A stretch of DNA of 60,469 bases, taken from positions 1-60,469 of the forward strand of contig PWFH01000142.1 of the NCBI GenBank assembly GCA_003553795.1. The letters run 5' to 3'. Below the pieces are notes generated by a model. The model searched no databases and had not been told where the DNA came from. It saw only the letters and a program-made list of their open reading frames with translations. Positions 43,001-51,930 of the stretch are shown here, one piece after another; position 1 is the first letter of the stretch; every line of letters begins with the position of its first letter. This DNA comes from Egibacter sp. (GTDB lineage Bacteria; Actinomycetota; Nitriliruptoria; Euzebyales; Egibacteraceae). The position numbers and the translations under genes are program-made.

Positions 43001-44654
43001 GGTCGACGAGCACATCGGGTGGCTGCGCAACTCCACGCCCGGCGTCGAGCTCATCAGCCCTCCGCCGCACCACGACATCTACTCCATCGAGGACCTCAAG
43101 CAGCTCATCTACGACCTGCGCTGCGGCAACCCCGAGGCGGCGGTCTCGGTCAAGCTCGTCGCCGAGGCCGGCGTCGGCACCGTTGCGGCGGGCGTGGCCA
43201 AGGCCAATGCCGACCACGTCACCATCGCCGGCCACGACGGCGGCACGGGGGCCTCGCCGCTGTCGTCGATCTCCTCGGCGGGGCTGCCGTGGGAGCTCGG
43301 GATCGCCGAGACCCAGCAGACCCTCGTGCTGCACGACCTGCGCGGGCGCATCGCCGTGCAGGCCGATGGCGGCATGCGCACCGGCCGCGACGTCGTCGTC
43401 GCCGCCCTCCTCGGCGCCGACGAGGTCGGCTTCTCGACCGCCCCGCTCATCGCCACCGGCTGCATCATGATGCGCGTCTGCCACCTCAACACCTGCCCGG
43501 TCGGCATCGCCACGCAGGACCCCGAGCTGCGCAAGCGCTTCGAGGGCACCCCCGAGCACGTCCTCAACTACGTCTTCCTCGTCGCCGAGGAGGTGCGCGA
43601 GATCATGGCGCGCCTCGGCGTGGCGACCTTCGACGAGCTCATCGGCCGGACCGACCTGCTCGCCGCCGACGAGGCCATCACCCACTGGAAGGGCCGGCGC
43701 ATCGACGTCTCGGCGCTGCTCGCCCAGCCCGACGTGCCCGCCGAGCGCCCCCGCCGGCAGGTCACCGGCCCGCCGCCGGTGCTCGACGACGCCCTCGACC
43801 ACGCGCTGCTCGCCGAGGCCGCCCCCGCGATCGAGCGGGGCGAGCCGGTCGCGATCACCGCCGAGGTCCGCAACGTCGACCGCACCGTCGGGGGCATCCT
43901 CTCCTCACGGCTGACCCGGGCCCACGGCCTCGAGGGGCTCGCCGAGGGCACGATCCGCATCGACCTCACCGGCTCGGCCGGCCAGAGCGTCGGGGCGTGG
44001 CTCGCGCCGGGCGTCGACCTCACGCTGCACGGCGAGGCCAACGACTACGCCGGCAAGGGCCTCTCCGGCGGTGTGCTCGCCGTGCGGCCCCGTGAGGGCG
44101 CCGGGTTCGTCGCCGAGGACAACGTCATCGCCGGCAACACCGTGCTCTACGGCGCCACCGGTGGCCGGGCCTTCTTCCGGGGCCAGGTCGGCGAGCGCTT
44201 CGCGGTGCGCAACTCCGGCGCGTGGGCGGTCGTCGAGGGCGTCGGCGACCACGGCTGCGAGTACATGACCGGCGGCCGCGTCGTCATCCTCGGGCCCACC
44301 GGCTGGAACTTCGCTGCGGGCATGAGCGGCGGCATCGCCTACGTCCACGATCCGGAGGGGACCTTCCCGCCCCGCGTCAACACCGGACTCGTCGACCTCG
44401 ACGTCTTCGACGACGAGGACTGGCAGGCCCTCCACGCCCTGCTCGAGGAGCACGCGCGGCGCACCGACTCCCCGGTCGCCCGGCGGGTGCTCGCGAGCTT
44501 CGACGCCCAACGCGCGGCCTTCGTCAAGGTCATGCCGCGCGACTACAAGCGGGCGCTCGCGGCCCTGCGCGCCGAGGGCGCCGCCGGGGCGCGACCCGAC
44601 CCCGCCGAGCCGACCGCGCAGCCGACCGACGCCGTGGGGGTGCACCGTGGCTGA
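40041..44654 (+). CDS. gltB: Glutamate synthase large subunit GltB, 1537 aa
   Basis: Moves the amide nitrogen of glutamine to 2-oxoglutarate, making two glutamates. A short propeptide precedes the catalytic Cys16 (HDGCGVGLVARL) of the N-terminal amidotransferase domain. The FMN barrel contains GAMSLGAISPESHQTLA and KPGEGGQLPGHKV. The 3Fe-4S ligands are C1141, C1147 and C1152 (GCIMMRVCHLNTCPVG), with the 6- and 5-residue spacing known from Azospirillum. The C-terminal domain is the Gly-rich beta helix (NDYAGKGLSGGVLAV). Length is typical. It overlaps gltD by 8 bp. No GlnR-like box or clear TAnnnT hexamer was found in the 153-bp upstream gap; AAGG precedes the ATG. Confidence 0.97.
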   Translation: MPSTQLYDPAFEHDGCGVGLVARLDGAPSHETVERALAALVRMEHRGAEGADADSGDGAGILLALPDAFLRAVAADEGIALPAPGRYGVAMCFLPQDDEEREHHERCLLDAVAQTGQRVLGWRDVPTCPGCIGRVAGEAAPVVRQLLIGAADDVADAEAFERRLYVIRRSAEVASGGALTVPSCSSKTVVYKGMLTAPQLAQFYPDLRDGRVASALALVHSRFSTNTFPSWELAHPYRLLAHNGEVNTLQGNINWMRARESQLASELFGDDLEKILPVIRPDGSDSATLDNVLELLVMSGRSLPHAVMMLIPAAYEGRDDLAPEVVDFYAYHASLMEPWDGPASVTFTDGRIAGATLDRNGLRPGRWAVTDDGWVVLASEAGTLDLDPARITRTGRLRPGRLFVVDLDRGAVFADGEVEREVASRQPYGQWVSEHVVDLDDLPDVPADAYAPTGQPAEPLRTRQRAFGWTQEDLRTLVAPLASAGKEPVGSMGADIPLAALSDEAPSLFSYFQQRFAQVTNPAIDPVREAIVMSLATGVGPESNLLEETPGHARQLSMSQPVLRERDIAKLRQAHRLVPGQAPSMAGFHAVTLDATWPVAEGPEGLETALAELCAAADEAVADGVEILILSDRRARENRVAIPALLAVGAVHHHLVRAGTRLQAGLVVETGEVREVHHVACLLGYGASAVHPYLLFSSLGELRERGDIPAGTTLEEAEQAVIKGIGAGLLKILSKMGISTLHSYTGAQIFEAVGLDTELIEAYFAGTPSRVGGVGLDVLAREALDRHARAYPEVHSDLLPTGGRYAWRHGGERHVWNPTTIPLLQRAVGHHRPLEQRNGATPGLDETARASYDAFAREVNDDAARRGTLRGLLRFNEAPTPLPLEEVEPASEIVKRFSTGAMSLGAISPESHQTLAVAMNRIGGRSNTGEGGEDPGRFVDDRRSAIKQVASGRFGVTTNYLVNADMLQIKVAQGSKPGEGGQLPGHKVDEHIGWLRNSTPGVELISPPPHHDIYSIEDLKQLIYDLRCGNPEAAVSVKLVAEAGVGTVAAGVAKANADHVTIAGHDGGTGASPLSSISSAGLPWELGIAETQQTLVLHDLRGRIAVQADGGMRTGRDVVVAALLGADEVGFSTAPLIATGCIMMRVCHLNTCPVGIATQDPELRKRFEGTPEHVLNYVFLVAEEVREIMARLGVATFDELIGRTDLLAADEAITHWKGRRIDVSALLAQPDVPAERPRRQVTGPPPVLDDALDHALLAEAAPAIERGEPVAITAEVRNVDRTVGGILSSRLTRAHGLEGLAEGTIRIDLTGSAGQSVGAWLAPGVDLTLHGEANDYAGKGLSGGVLAVRPREGAGFVAEDNVIAGNTVLYGATGGRAFFRGQVGERFAVRNSGAWAVVEGVGDHGCEYMTGGRVVILGPTGWNFAAGMSGGIAYVHDPEGTFPPRVNTGLVDLDVFDDEDWQALHALLEEHARRTDSPVARRVLASFDAQRAAFVKVMPRDYKRALAALRAEGAAGARPDPAEPTAQPTDAVGVHRG

Positions 44655-46092
44655 CCCGAAGGGCTTCCTGACCATTCCGCGGGCGCTGCCCGGCGACCCC
44701 AAGCGCGACCCCGCCGAGCGCCTCGGTGACCAGGAGCACACGATCCGCCTGCTGCCCCTCGTCGAGGTGCAGAGCCAGGCGCAGCGCTGCATGCAGTGCG
44801 GCGTGCCGTTCTGCCACACCGGCTGCCCGCTCGGCAACCTCATCCCCGAGTGGAACGACCTCGTCCACCAGGGGCGCTGGCGCGAGGCCATCGACCGGCT
44901 CCACCTCACGAACAACTTCCCGGAGTTCACCGGCTTCACCTGCCCCGCGCCGTGCGAGCCGGCCTGCACGCTCGAGATCAACGACGACCCGGTGATGATC
45001 AAGAGCGTCGAGCTCTCGATCATCGAGAACGCCTTCGCCGAGGGCTGGGTCACCCCCGAGCCGCCGGCGCGGCGGACCGGCCGCAGCGTCGCCATCGTCG
45101 GCTCCGGGCCTGCGGGCCTCGCCGTCGCCGACCAGCTCAACAAGGCCGGCCACCACGCCGTCGTCTACGAGCGCGACGAGGCGCCCGGGGGCCTCCTGCG
45201 CTTCGGGATCCCCGACTTCAAGCTCGAGAAGCGCGTCATCGACCGGCGCGTCGCGCTCCTCGAGGCCGAGGGCATCGAGCTGCGCTGCGGCGTCGACGTC
45301 GGCGTCGACGTCACCGCCGAGGAGCTGCGCGAGCGACACGACGCCGTCGTCATCGCCGTCGGCGCCCGCCTGCACCGCGAGCTCGACGTGCCCGGCGCGA
45401 AGCTCGGGGGCGTCCACATGGCGATGGACTACCTCTACGACCGCAACCGCGCGGTCGCCGCCGGCGAGCCCCAGCGTCACGGCGGTCGCATCACCGCCGC
45501 GGGCAAGGACGTCGTCGTCATCGGCGGCGGCGACACCGCGGCGGACTGCATCGCCAACGCTCTGCGCGAGGGCGCCCGGTCGGTCGTCCAGCTCGACCGC
45601 TACCCCCAGCCCGAGGGCTCGCGGCCCCGTGACATCGCGGGGTGGCCGGAGATGCCGAGGCGCTACCAGAAGACCTACGCGCTCGAGGAGGGCGGGGAGC
45701 GGCGCTGGGCCGCGGTGACCTCAGAGCTCGTCGAGGAGGACGGCCACGTCGCCGGCGTGCGGGCCTTCCAGACCGAGGGGCCGCCGCGCTTCGCGCCGCT
45801 GCCGGGCACCGACGAGACCCTGCCCGCCCAGCTCGTCCTCGTCGCGATCGGCTTCAGCCGCCCCGAGCGCGACGCCTTCCTCGACGAGCTCGACCTCGCC
45901 GAGGACGACCGCGGCAACGTCGCCGCCGAGACCTACGAGACGAGCGAGCCGGGCGTCTTCGCCTGCGGCGACGCGCGCATGGGCCAGTCCCTCGTGGTCT
46001 GGGCGATCAACGAGGGACGGCTCTGCGCCGCCGAGGTCGAGCGCCACCTCGCCGCGCAGGGCGCACAGCCGGCGGTGCGCACGAGGAGTTGA
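44647..46092 (+). CDS. gltD: Glutamate synthase small subunit GltD, 481 aa
   Basis: NADPH-oxidising partner of GltB. The N-terminal domain holds the cysteines for two 4Fe-4S clusters ([18 protein letters not shown] and [11 protein letters not shown]). FAD binding is at [17 protein letters not shown] and NADPH binding at [14 protein letters not shown]. The [10 protein letters not shown] segment and the closing [17 protein letters not shown] are family marks. GTG 44647 lies inside the end of gltB, implying coupled translation. Length is standard. Downstream comes an unrelated NAD(P)-binding gene after 59 bp. Confidence 0.96.
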   Translation: MADPKGFLTIPRALPGDPKRDPAERLGDQEHTIRLLPLVEVQSQAQRCMQCGVPFCHTGCPLGNLIPEWNDLVHQGRWREAIDRLHLTNNFPEFTGFTCPAPCEPACTLEINDDPVMIKSVELSIIENAFAEGWVTPEPPARRTGRSVAIVGSGPAGLAVADQLNKAGHHAVVYERDEAPGGLLRFGIPDFKLEKRVIDRRVALLEAEGIELRCGVDVGVDVTAEELRERHDAVVIAVGARLHRELDVPGAKLGGVHMAMDYLYDRNRAVAAGEPQRHGGRITAAGKDVVVIGGGDTAADCIANALREGARSVVQLDRYPQPEGSRPRDIAGWPEMPRRYQKTYALEEGGERRWAAVTSELVEEDGHVAGVRAFQTEGPPRFAPLPGTDETLPAQLVLVAIGFSRPERDAFLDELDLAEDDRGNVAAETYETSEPGVFACGDARMGQSLVVWAINEGRLCAAEVERHLAAQGAQPAVRTRS

Positions 46093-46151
46093 GTCGCGCC
46101 TGCGCGGAGACGGTGGGGGAGAGGACCCCACCGCGACCGAAGGTCACGCGC

Positions 46152-46802
46152 ATGGACATCGTCATCGCCGGAGCGCACGGCAGCATCGCCCGGCACCTCA
46201 ACCGCAAGCTCGCCCTCGCCGGTCACGCCGCCCGTGGCATCGTGCGCGACGCCGCCCACGTCGACGATCTGCACGACGACGGCGTGACCCCGGTCGTCCT
46301 CGATCTCGAGGAGGCCAGCGTCGCCCAGGTCGGCTCGGCGATCGCCGGCGCCGACGCCGTGGTCTTCGCCGCCGGTGCGGGCCCCGGCAGCGGCGCGCCG
46401 CGCAAGGAGACCGTCGACTACGGCGCGGCGGTGCTGCTGCGTGCCGCCGCCGAGCAGGTCGGTGTGCCGCGCTACGTCATGGTCAGCGCGATGGGCGTCG
46501 ACGACCCGCCGCAGGACGACGAGGTCTTCAGCGTCTACCTGCGGGCCAAGCAGCGCGCCGACGCCGACCTCATGGCCAGCGACCTCGCCTGGACGATCGT
46601 GCGGCCCGGCGGGCTCACCGACGAGCCGGGCACCGGCCACGTCGAGGTCGCGCCCTCGGTCGCGCGAGGGCGCATCCCGCGCGAGGACGTCGCGAGCCTG
46701 CTCCGGGCCGTGCTCGAGGACCCCGAGACCGCCGGGGTGTGCGTCGAGGCCGTGAGCGGGCCGACGCCGATCGCCGAGGCCGTCGCAACGCTGCGGTCGT
46801 AG
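46152..46802 (+). CDS. NAD(P)-binding Rossmann-fold protein, atypical SDR/NmrA-like, 216 aa
   Basis: Single Rossmann domain of the atypical short-chain dehydrogenase group (YwnB/HSCARG-like). The nucleotide-binding loop is [14 protein letters not shown], followed by [16 protein letters not shown] and [26 protein letters not shown] and [16 protein letters not shown] are typical of the group. The classical Tyr-Lys pair is only partly kept (YLRAKQRAD). These proteins often act as redox sensors or in stress responses; the substrate is unknown. ATG 46152 is the natural start; the open frame further upstream overlaps gltD antisense-like sequence and is not conserved. Confidence 0.85.
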   Translation: MDIVIAGAHGSIARHLNRKLALAGHAARGIVRDAAHVDDLHDDGVTPVVLDLEEASVAQVGSAIAGADAVVFAAGAGPGSGAPRKETVDYGAAVLLRAAAEQVGVPRYVMVSAMGVDDPPQDDEVFSVYLRAKQRADADLMASDLAWTIVRPGGLTDEPGTGHVEVAPSVARGRIPREDVASLLRAVLEDPETAGVCVEAVSGPTPIAEAVATLRS

Positions 46803-46855
46803 GACCGCGACGAGCCATGGGGACCGCGCACGCCGCTGCGGTCCCCCGGCGGGGC

Positions 46856-46861
46856 TACCCT
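46856..46861 (+). promoter_or_regulatory. Candidate -10 element TACCCT for msrA
   Basis: TACCCT ends 58 bp before the msrA ATG. Inference from the recurrent pattern. Confidence 0.35.
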
Positions 46862-46919
46862 GGCGCGGGGGAGGGGCACCGCGACCGCGCGCGAGCGCGC
46901 GAGAGAGGGCGAGCACGCC

Positions 46920-47381
46920 ATGGCAGAGGCCACGTTCGGCGCCGGGTGCTTCTGGGGCGTCGAGGTGACGTTCCGCAACGTGCCCGGCGTCACCGACGTC
47001 GAGGTCGGCTACGCCGGCGGACATACGAGCGAGCCGACGTACAAGGAGGTCTGCTCGGGCCGCACCGGTCACGCCGAGGTCGTCGAGGTCACCTTCGACC
47101 CGGCAGCGGTGAGCTACGAGGACCTGCTCGCGGTCTTCTTCGAGAGCCACGACCCGACGCAGGTGGGCCGCCAGGGTCCCGACGTCGGCAGCCAGTACCG
47201 CTCGATCGTGCTCGTCCACGACGGGCAGCAGCGCGCCGCCGCCGAGGCGGCCATCGCCCGCCTCACCGCCGAGGGGGTCCCGGTGGCCACCGAGGTCGCC
47301 GACTTCGACGGGTTCTGGCCGGCCGAGGACTACCATCAGCAGTACCTCGTCAAGCGCGGCCTCGCGACCTGTCGCATCTGA
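46920..47381 (+). CDS. msrA: Peptide methionine-S-sulfoxide reductase MsrA, 153 aa
   Basis: Repairs oxidised methionine, S-epimer. The catalytic motif [12 protein letters not shown] puts the active Cys at residue 10. Other marks are [41 protein letters not shown] and [10 protein letters not shown]. The probable resolving cysteine is C151 in the terminal LATCRI. Length is slightly short but within the family. The last codons lie inside the first unit of a 33-bp direct repeat that also forms the terminator. Convergent with the lipoprotein gene. Confidence 0.96.
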   Translation: MAEATFGAGCFWGVEVTFRNVPGVTDVEVGYAGGHTSEPTYKEVCSGRTGHAEVVEVTFDPAAVSYEDLLAVFFESHDPTQVGRQGPDVGSQYRSIVLVHDGQQRAAAEAAIARLTAEGVPVATEVADFDGFWPAEDYHQQYLVKRGLATCRI

Positions 47382-47440
47382 CCCGTCGCGCCTGCGGCGC
47401 GACCTGGCGCATCTGACCCGTCGCGCCTGCGGCGCGACCT
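47373..47440. terminator. Duplicated 33-bp hairpin repeat between msrA and the lipoprotein gene
   Basis: Two identical 33-bp copies (47373-47405 and 47408-47440) each carry the stem GTCGCGCC-tgc-GGCGCGAC. The first begins within the last msrA codons and the second touches the stop codon of the convergent lipoprotein gene. Likely a tandem bidirectional terminator that arose by duplication. Repeat and stems are direct observations. Confidence 0.65.
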
Positions 47441-48279
47441 CAGCCGAGCTCGTCGAAGGTGGGGTCGTCGAGCTCGGGCGACTCGAGCGGGTTGATCGGC
47501 TCCGAGGGCGGGTCGAACGCGCCCGGACGCGGGTCGCTGACCCGTGTCGCGGTCATCGTCGTCGTCCCGATGCCGGGCTGGTCGACCTCCCAGCGCAGGA
47601 TCGCCCCGCTCTCGCGGTCGACGCAGACGAGGGCGCGCTCGACCTCGAGGCCGTCGATCGTGCCCGCCTCGAGGGTCGCGCAGCGCGCGTGGCGCTCGGC
47701 GATGCGGGTCCGCCCCTCCGCCGCGCCGGCGGCCGAGGTCGCGGGGTCGATGGCCGCGCGCACCGTCGCGAGGACCGGCGCGAGACCGGCGGGCACCACG
47801 GCGTCGCCGACCTCGGCGAGGGCGTCGTCGTCGAGCTGGACGCACTCGGCGTCGCCGAGCGCGCCGCAGGCGGTCAGGCCGCGACCGACCTCGCCGAGCA
47901 CGAGGCGGTCCCCGGCCTCGAGGGCGAAGCGCTCGGTGTCGTAGGTGACGATGGCGGCGTCGATGCGCCCTGGAGCGTCGACCTCGTAGCGGACCCGCGC
48001 GGGCTCGGCGATCCCCGCGAGGAGGTCGTCGACGCGGGGGCTCGGGGCCGGTGAGGGCTCGGCGTCGCCCTGCCCGTCGTGCGCACCGTCGCCGCGCTCG
48101 GCGGGGGTGGGCTCGAGCGGGTCCTGCGGGGAGGGCGAGGCCGTCGGGACCGTCGCCTCGCCGTCGTCGGGCGCGCACGCGGCAAGCGCGAGGACACCGA
48201 CGAGGACACCGACGGCGCGCAGCCGCGCGCCACGGTGGATCGTGCGGCGCGGGCGCGCCCCTGCGGCGGTCCCTCGCAC
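47440..48279 (-). CDS. Putative lipoprotein, 279 aa
   Basis: Function not recognised. The N terminus is a lipoprotein signal: basic residues, a hydrophobic stretch ([16 protein letters not shown]) and the lipobox ending at Cys35, which would be lipidated and hold the protein on the outer face of the membrane. A Pro/Ser/Glu-rich spacer (about 36-80) leads to a domain of alternating strands ([40 protein letters not shown]). Four further cysteines could form two disulfides. The strand-rich domain is loosely like LppX/LolA-type carriers, but this is not firm. GTG 48279 has GGGGAGG nine bases upstream. Confidence 0.75.
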   Translation of the reverse strand: MRGTAAGARPRRTIHRGARLRAVGVLVGVLALAACAPDDGEATVPTASPSPQDPLEPTPAERGDGAHDGQGDAEPSPAPSPRVDDLLAGIAEPARVRYEVDAPGRIDAAIVTYDTERFALEAGDRLVLGEVGRGLTACGALGDAECVQLDDDALAEVGDAVVPAGLAPVLATVRAAIDPATSAAGAAEGRTRIAERHARCATLEAGTIDGLEVERALVCVDRESGAILRWEVDQPGIGTTTMTATRVSDPRPGAFDPPSEPINPLESPELDDPTFDELG

Positions 48280-48346
48280 TCCAGCGCACCTCCCCACAGC
48301 GTCATGTCCATCTTGCCGACCCAGCCACCGCATCGCCGTTGCGCCG

Positions 48347-48375
48347 GTGACCGAGCGCGGTCCGGCGGCTACACT
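48347..48375 (+). promoter_or_regulatory. Candidate promoter of erpA
   Basis: GTGACC (48347-48352), a 17-bp spacer and TACACT (48370-48375) form the best -35/-10 pair in the window, 50 bp before the erpA start. Inference from match and spacing. Confidence 0.45.
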
Positions 48376-48425
48376 CACCCTTACCCTCTGACCATAGGAA
48401 GCACCGTCGAAGCGAGGTCCCGCGC

Positions 48426-48794
48426 ATGGGCATGTCCATCCCCCTCCAGATCGAGACCACGCCGCCCAAGCCGGTCGCGCTGACCGAGTCGGCCGCGGCG
48501 AAGGTCAAGGAGCTCGTCGCCCGCGAGGAGAACGCCGAGTCCCTCGCGCTGCGGGTCGCGGTGCAGCCCGGCGGCTGCTCCGGCTACCGCTACGCGCTGT
48601 TCTTCGACGACCGCGAGCTCGACGGCGACGTCGTCGCCGACGAGGGCGGCGTGACCGTGCGCGTCGACAAGATGTCGGCCTCGCACCTGCAGGGCACGCG
48701 CATCGACTGGGTCGACAGCCTCCAGGGCGCTGGCTTCTCCATCGACAACCCCAACGCGCAGTCGTCCTGCGCCTGCGGTGACAGCTTCTCCTAG
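48426..48794 (+). CDS. erpA: A-type iron-sulfur carrier (ErpA/HesB family), 122 aa
   Basis: Small protein that receives iron-sulfur clusters and delivers them to apo-enzymes. Family opening VALTESAAAKVKELVARE, then the three cluster cysteines: C51 in PGGCSGYRY, and C115 and C117 in SSCACGDSFS. GTRIDWVDSLQGAGFSIDNP is a family-typical segment. ATG 48426 or 48432 are both usable. It lies upstream of korA and korB, whose products need 4Fe-4S clusters, on the same strand but with its own likely promoter. Confidence 0.93.
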   Translation: MGMSIPLQIETTPPKPVALTESAAAKVKELVAREENAESLALRVAVQPGGCSGYRYALFFDDRELDGDVVADEGGVTVRVDKMSASHLQGTRIDWVDSLQGAGFSIDNPNAQSSCACGDSFS

Positions 48795-48841
48795 CCCGCC
48801 CTCGGCCGGTCGGGGGTTGCGCATTGCACCGTTGCTATCCC

Positions 48842-48847
48842 TAGGAT
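48842..48847 (+). promoter_or_regulatory. Candidate -10 element TAGGAT for korAB
   Basis: TAGGAT lies 89 bp before korA in a locally AT-richer stretch, with TTGCGC 19 bp further up as a weak -35. The hexamer is part of a small palindrome ATCC-cta-GGAT (48837-48847). Inference. Confidence 0.35.
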
Positions 48848-48936
48848 GACGACGTGACGGCAGTCGGCTGCCGGAGGTGGCAACGACGCCGCGCGCGACA
48901 ACGCAGCACGCCCCCGCTCCGATAGGCCGGCACGAC

Positions 48937-50811
48937 ATGACCAAGACCGCCGAGAAGGTCGACACCGTCACGATCCGCTTCGCCGGTGACTCCGGCGACG
49001 GGATGCAGCTCACCGGCACGCGGTTCACCTCCGCGACCGCCGCGATCGGCAACGACCTCGCGACGCTGCCGGACTTCCCCGCGGAGATCCGCGCGCCGGC
49101 TGGCTCCCTGCCGGGCGTCTCGGGCTTCCAGCTGCACTTCGCCGACCACGACATCCTCACCCCCGGTGACGATCCCGACGTCCTCGTGGCGATGAACCCC
49201 GCAGCGCTCAAGGCCAACCTCGGCGATCTCGCGCCCGGCGCGACGGTCATCCTCAACGCCGACGCCTTCACCTCCCAGAACCTCAAGAAGGCGCGCTACG
49301 CCGCGGACCCCCGGGAGGACGGCAGCCTCGAGCAGGTGCGGGTCGTCGAGGTGCCGATCACGACGCTGACCGTCGGGGCCCTCGAGGACGTCCCCGACCT
49401 CAACAAGAAGCAGAAGCAGCGGGCGAAGAACATGTTCGCGCTCGGGCTCATGTCGTGGATGTACTCGCGGCCGACCGCGCCGACACTGGAGTGGCTGCGC
49501 GAGAAGTTCGCATCCCAGCCCACCGTCGCCGAGGCGAACATCGCCGCCTTCGAGGCCGGGTGGAACTACGGCGAGACCACCGAGGTCTTCGACCACCGCT
49601 ACGAGGTCGCGCCGGCCCAGCTGCCATCGGGCCGCTACCGCCAGATCACCGGCAACCTCGCCCTGAGCTACGGGCTCGTCGCCGCCGCCGACCGTGCCGG
49701 ACTGCGGCTCTTCCTCGGCGGCTACCCCATCACCCCGGCCTCCGACGTCCTCCACGAGCTCGCGCGGCACAAGAGCTTCGGCGTGCAGACCTTCCAGGCC
49801 GAGGACGAGATCGCCGGCATCGGCACCGCGCTCGGCGCGTCCTTCGCCGGTCAGCTCGGCGCGACGGTGACCTCGGGACCGGGCATCGCCCTCAAGGCCG
49901 AGACGATCGGCCTCGCGATCGCCGTCGAGCTGCCGCTGCTCGTCCTCAACGTCCAGCGCGGTGGGCCCTCGACGGGGCTGCCGACGAAGACCGAGCAGGC
50001 CGACCTCTTCCAGGCGGTGTTCGGACGCAACGGCGAGGCCCCGCTGCCGGTCATCGCCGCGGCCACGCCCGGGGACTGCTTCCACACCGCCATCGAGGGG
50101 GCCCGGCTCGCGCTGCGCTACCGCACGCCGGTCATCGTGCTCTCCGACGGCTACCTCGCCAACGGCGCCGAGCCCTGGCGGGTGCCAGACGTCGACGATC
50201 TGCCCGACCTGCGGGACGACGCGGCGTTCACGACCGAGCCCAACGGCCCCGACGGGGAGTTCCTGCCGTTCCTGCGCGACGAGGCCACCCTCGGCCGGCC
50301 CTGGGCGGTGCCCGGCACCCCCGGTCTCGAGCATCGCATCGGTGGGCTCGAGAAGGCCGAGGGCACCGGCAACATCTCCTACGACCCCGACAACCACCAC
50401 CGCATGACCGAGCTGCGGCAGGCCAAGGTCGACCGCATCGCCGACGACATCCCGCCCCTCGAGGTCGACGAGGGCGAGGGGCCGGGGCCCCGGCTGCTCG
50501 TCCTCGGATGGGGCTCGACGTACGGGCCGGTGGCCGCGGCGGTGCGGGCCGCCCGGCGCGAGGGCCACGCGGTGGCCCACGCGCACCTGCGCCACCTCAA
50601 CCCCTTCCCCGCCAACCTCGGCGAGGTCCTCGCCCGCTACGACCGGGTGCTCGTGCCGGAGATGAACCTCGGGCAGCTGCGCACCCTGCTGCGGGCCCGC
50701 TACCTCGTCGACGTGCAGGGCTACAACCGCGTGCGGGGGCTGCCGTTCACCACCAGGGAGCTCGTGGAGGCCATCGCCGCCCAGCTCACCGACGTCGACG
50801 CCGACCGTTGA
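48937..50811 (+). CDS. korA: 2-oxoacid:ferredoxin oxidoreductase, fused gamma-alpha subunit (KorA), 624 aa
   Basis: Part of an enzyme that converts 2-oxoglutarate to succinyl-CoA with ferredoxin as electron acceptor. Residues 1-190 are the gamma domain (TIRFAGDSGDGMQLTGTRF, FPAEIRAPAGSLPGVSGFQ). Residues about 200-624 are the alpha subunit (GNLALSYGLVAAADRAGLRL, GGYPITPASDVLHEL, FQAEDEIAGIGTALGASFAG, NVQRGGPSTGLPTKTEQADL). This gamma-alpha fusion is usual in actinobacterial Kor. ATG 48937 starts the conserved part; GTG 48877 is an in-frame alternative without a better ribosome site. Substrate preference (2-oxoglutarate or another 2-oxoacid) is inferred from family resemblance. Confidence 0.94.
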   Translation: MTKTAEKVDTVTIRFAGDSGDGMQLTGTRFTSATAAIGNDLATLPDFPAEIRAPAGSLPGVSGFQLHFADHDILTPGDDPDVLVAMNPAALKANLGDLAPGATVILNADAFTSQNLKKARYAADPREDGSLEQVRVVEVPITTLTVGALEDVPDLNKKQKQRAKNMFALGLMSWMYSRPTAPTLEWLREKFASQPTVAEANIAAFEAGWNYGETTEVFDHRYEVAPAQLPSGRYRQITGNLALSYGLVAAADRAGLRLFLGGYPITPASDVLHELARHKSFGVQTFQAEDEIAGIGTALGASFAGQLGATVTSGPGIALKAETIGLAIAVELPLLVLNVQRGGPSTGLPTKTEQADLFQAVFGRNGEAPLPVIAAATPGDCFHTAIEGARLALRYRTPVIVLSDGYLANGAEPWRVPDVDDLPDLRDDAAFTTEPNGPDGEFLPFLRDEATLGRPWAVPGTPGLEHRIGGLEKAEGTGNISYDPDNHHRMTELRQAKVDRIADDIPPLEVDEGEGPGPRLLVLGWGSTYGPVAAAVRAARREGHAVAHAHLRHLNPFPANLGEVLARYDRVLVPEMNLGQLRTLLRARYLVDVQGYNRVRGLPFTTRELVEAIAAQLTDVDADR

Positions 50812-50831
50812 GCGCAGAAGGGTCAACGCAC

Positions 50832-51845
50832 ATGAGCCAGACCACCGAGCTGCCCACGCTGACGAAGAAGGACCTCACGAGCGACCAGGAGGTCCGCTGG
50901 TGCCCGGGGTGCGGCGACTACGCGATCCTCTCGACGGTCCAGAGCGTCGTGCCCGAGCTCGGGGGGCCGCGTGAGGACCTCGTCTTCGTCTCGGGGATCG
51001 GCTGCTCCTCGCGCTTCCCGTACTACATGGACACCTACGGCGTGCACAGCATCCACGGGCGTGCGCCGGCGATCGCGTCGGGGATCTCCGCGAGCCGCCC
51101 CGACCTCAAGGTCTTCGTCATGACCGGCGACGGCGATGCGCTGTCGATCGGGGGCAACCACCTCATCCACGCGCTGCGCCGCAACGTCAACCTCACGATC
51201 GTGATGTTCAACAACCAGATCTACGGGCTCACGAAGGGGCAGTACTCGCCGACCTCCGAGCTCGGCAAGATCACGAAGTCGACGCCGGCCGGCTCGGTCG
51301 ACCACCCGTTCAACCCCGTGAGCGTCGCGCTCGGCGCGGAGGCGAGCTTCGTCGCCCGCTCGATCGACAACGAGCGCGCCCACCTCTCCGAGGTCCTCCG
51401 ACGGGCCGCCGAGCACGAGGGCACGGCCTTCGTCGAGGTCTACCAGAACTGCAACATCTTCAACGACGGCGCCTTCGACGCGGTGCGCGGCAACAAGGAG
51501 CAGCAGATCCGCCTCGAGCACGGCGAGCCGATCCGCTTCGGCGCCGACGGCGAGCGCGGTGTCGCGCTCGCCGGCACCGGCGAGCTCACCCTCGTCGACG
51601 TCGCCGCCGTCGGGGAGGACGCGCTGCTCGTCCACGACGCCCACCGGGAGGACCCGGGGCTGGCGTTCATGCTCTCCCGGCTCGCCCACACCCCGACGGG
51701 GCCGACGCCGATCGGGATCTTCCGCGAGGTCTCCCGACCCGTCTACGGCCAGGCGCTGCAGGCCCAGATCGACGACGCGATCGCCCGGCGCGGCCCGGGC
51801 GACCTCGCCGAGCTCATCACCGGCCGGGACTCCTGGGAGGTCTAG
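50832..51845 (+). CDS. korB: 2-oxoacid:ferredoxin oxidoreductase beta subunit (KorB), 337 aa
   Basis: Thiamine-diphosphate and 4Fe-4S subunit partner of KorA. Cluster ligands: C24 and C27 in RWCPGCGDYAIL, C58 in GIGCSSRFPYYM, and probably the Cys of EVYQNCNIFND. The TPP/Mg motif is MTGDGDALSIGGNHLIHALR followed by NNQIYGLTKGQYSPTS. ATG 50832 is 20 bp after the korA stop, so the pair forms an operon. No separate delta (ferredoxin-like) subunit or ferredoxin gene follows. Length is typical for the two-subunit type. Confidence 0.95.
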   Translation: MSQTTELPTLTKKDLTSDQEVRWCPGCGDYAILSTVQSVVPELGGPREDLVFVSGIGCSSRFPYYMDTYGVHSIHGRAPAIASGISASRPDLKVFVMTGDGDALSIGGNHLIHALRRNVNLTIVMFNNQIYGLTKGQYSPTSELGKITKSTPAGSVDHPFNPVSVALGAEASFVARSIDNERAHLSEVLRRAAEHEGTAFVEVYQNCNIFNDGAFDAVRGNKEQQIRLEHGEPIRFGADGERGVALAGTGELTLVDVAAVGEDALLVHDAHREDPGLAFMLSRLAHTPTGPTPIGIFREVSRPVYGQALQAQIDDAIARRGPGDLAELITGRDSWEV

Positions 51846-51930
51846 CGCCGCGCCGCGGTGCGTTCGCCGTCGCCGCGCCGCAGTGGCATCATCGGCAGCC
51901 ACCCGTCGACCCGCGACCTCGGAGTGCGCA

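Noticed and set aside
41418-43802. A 794-codon minus-strand frame inside gltB
   Set aside because: Antisense shadow of gltB, with no motif and no ribosome site.
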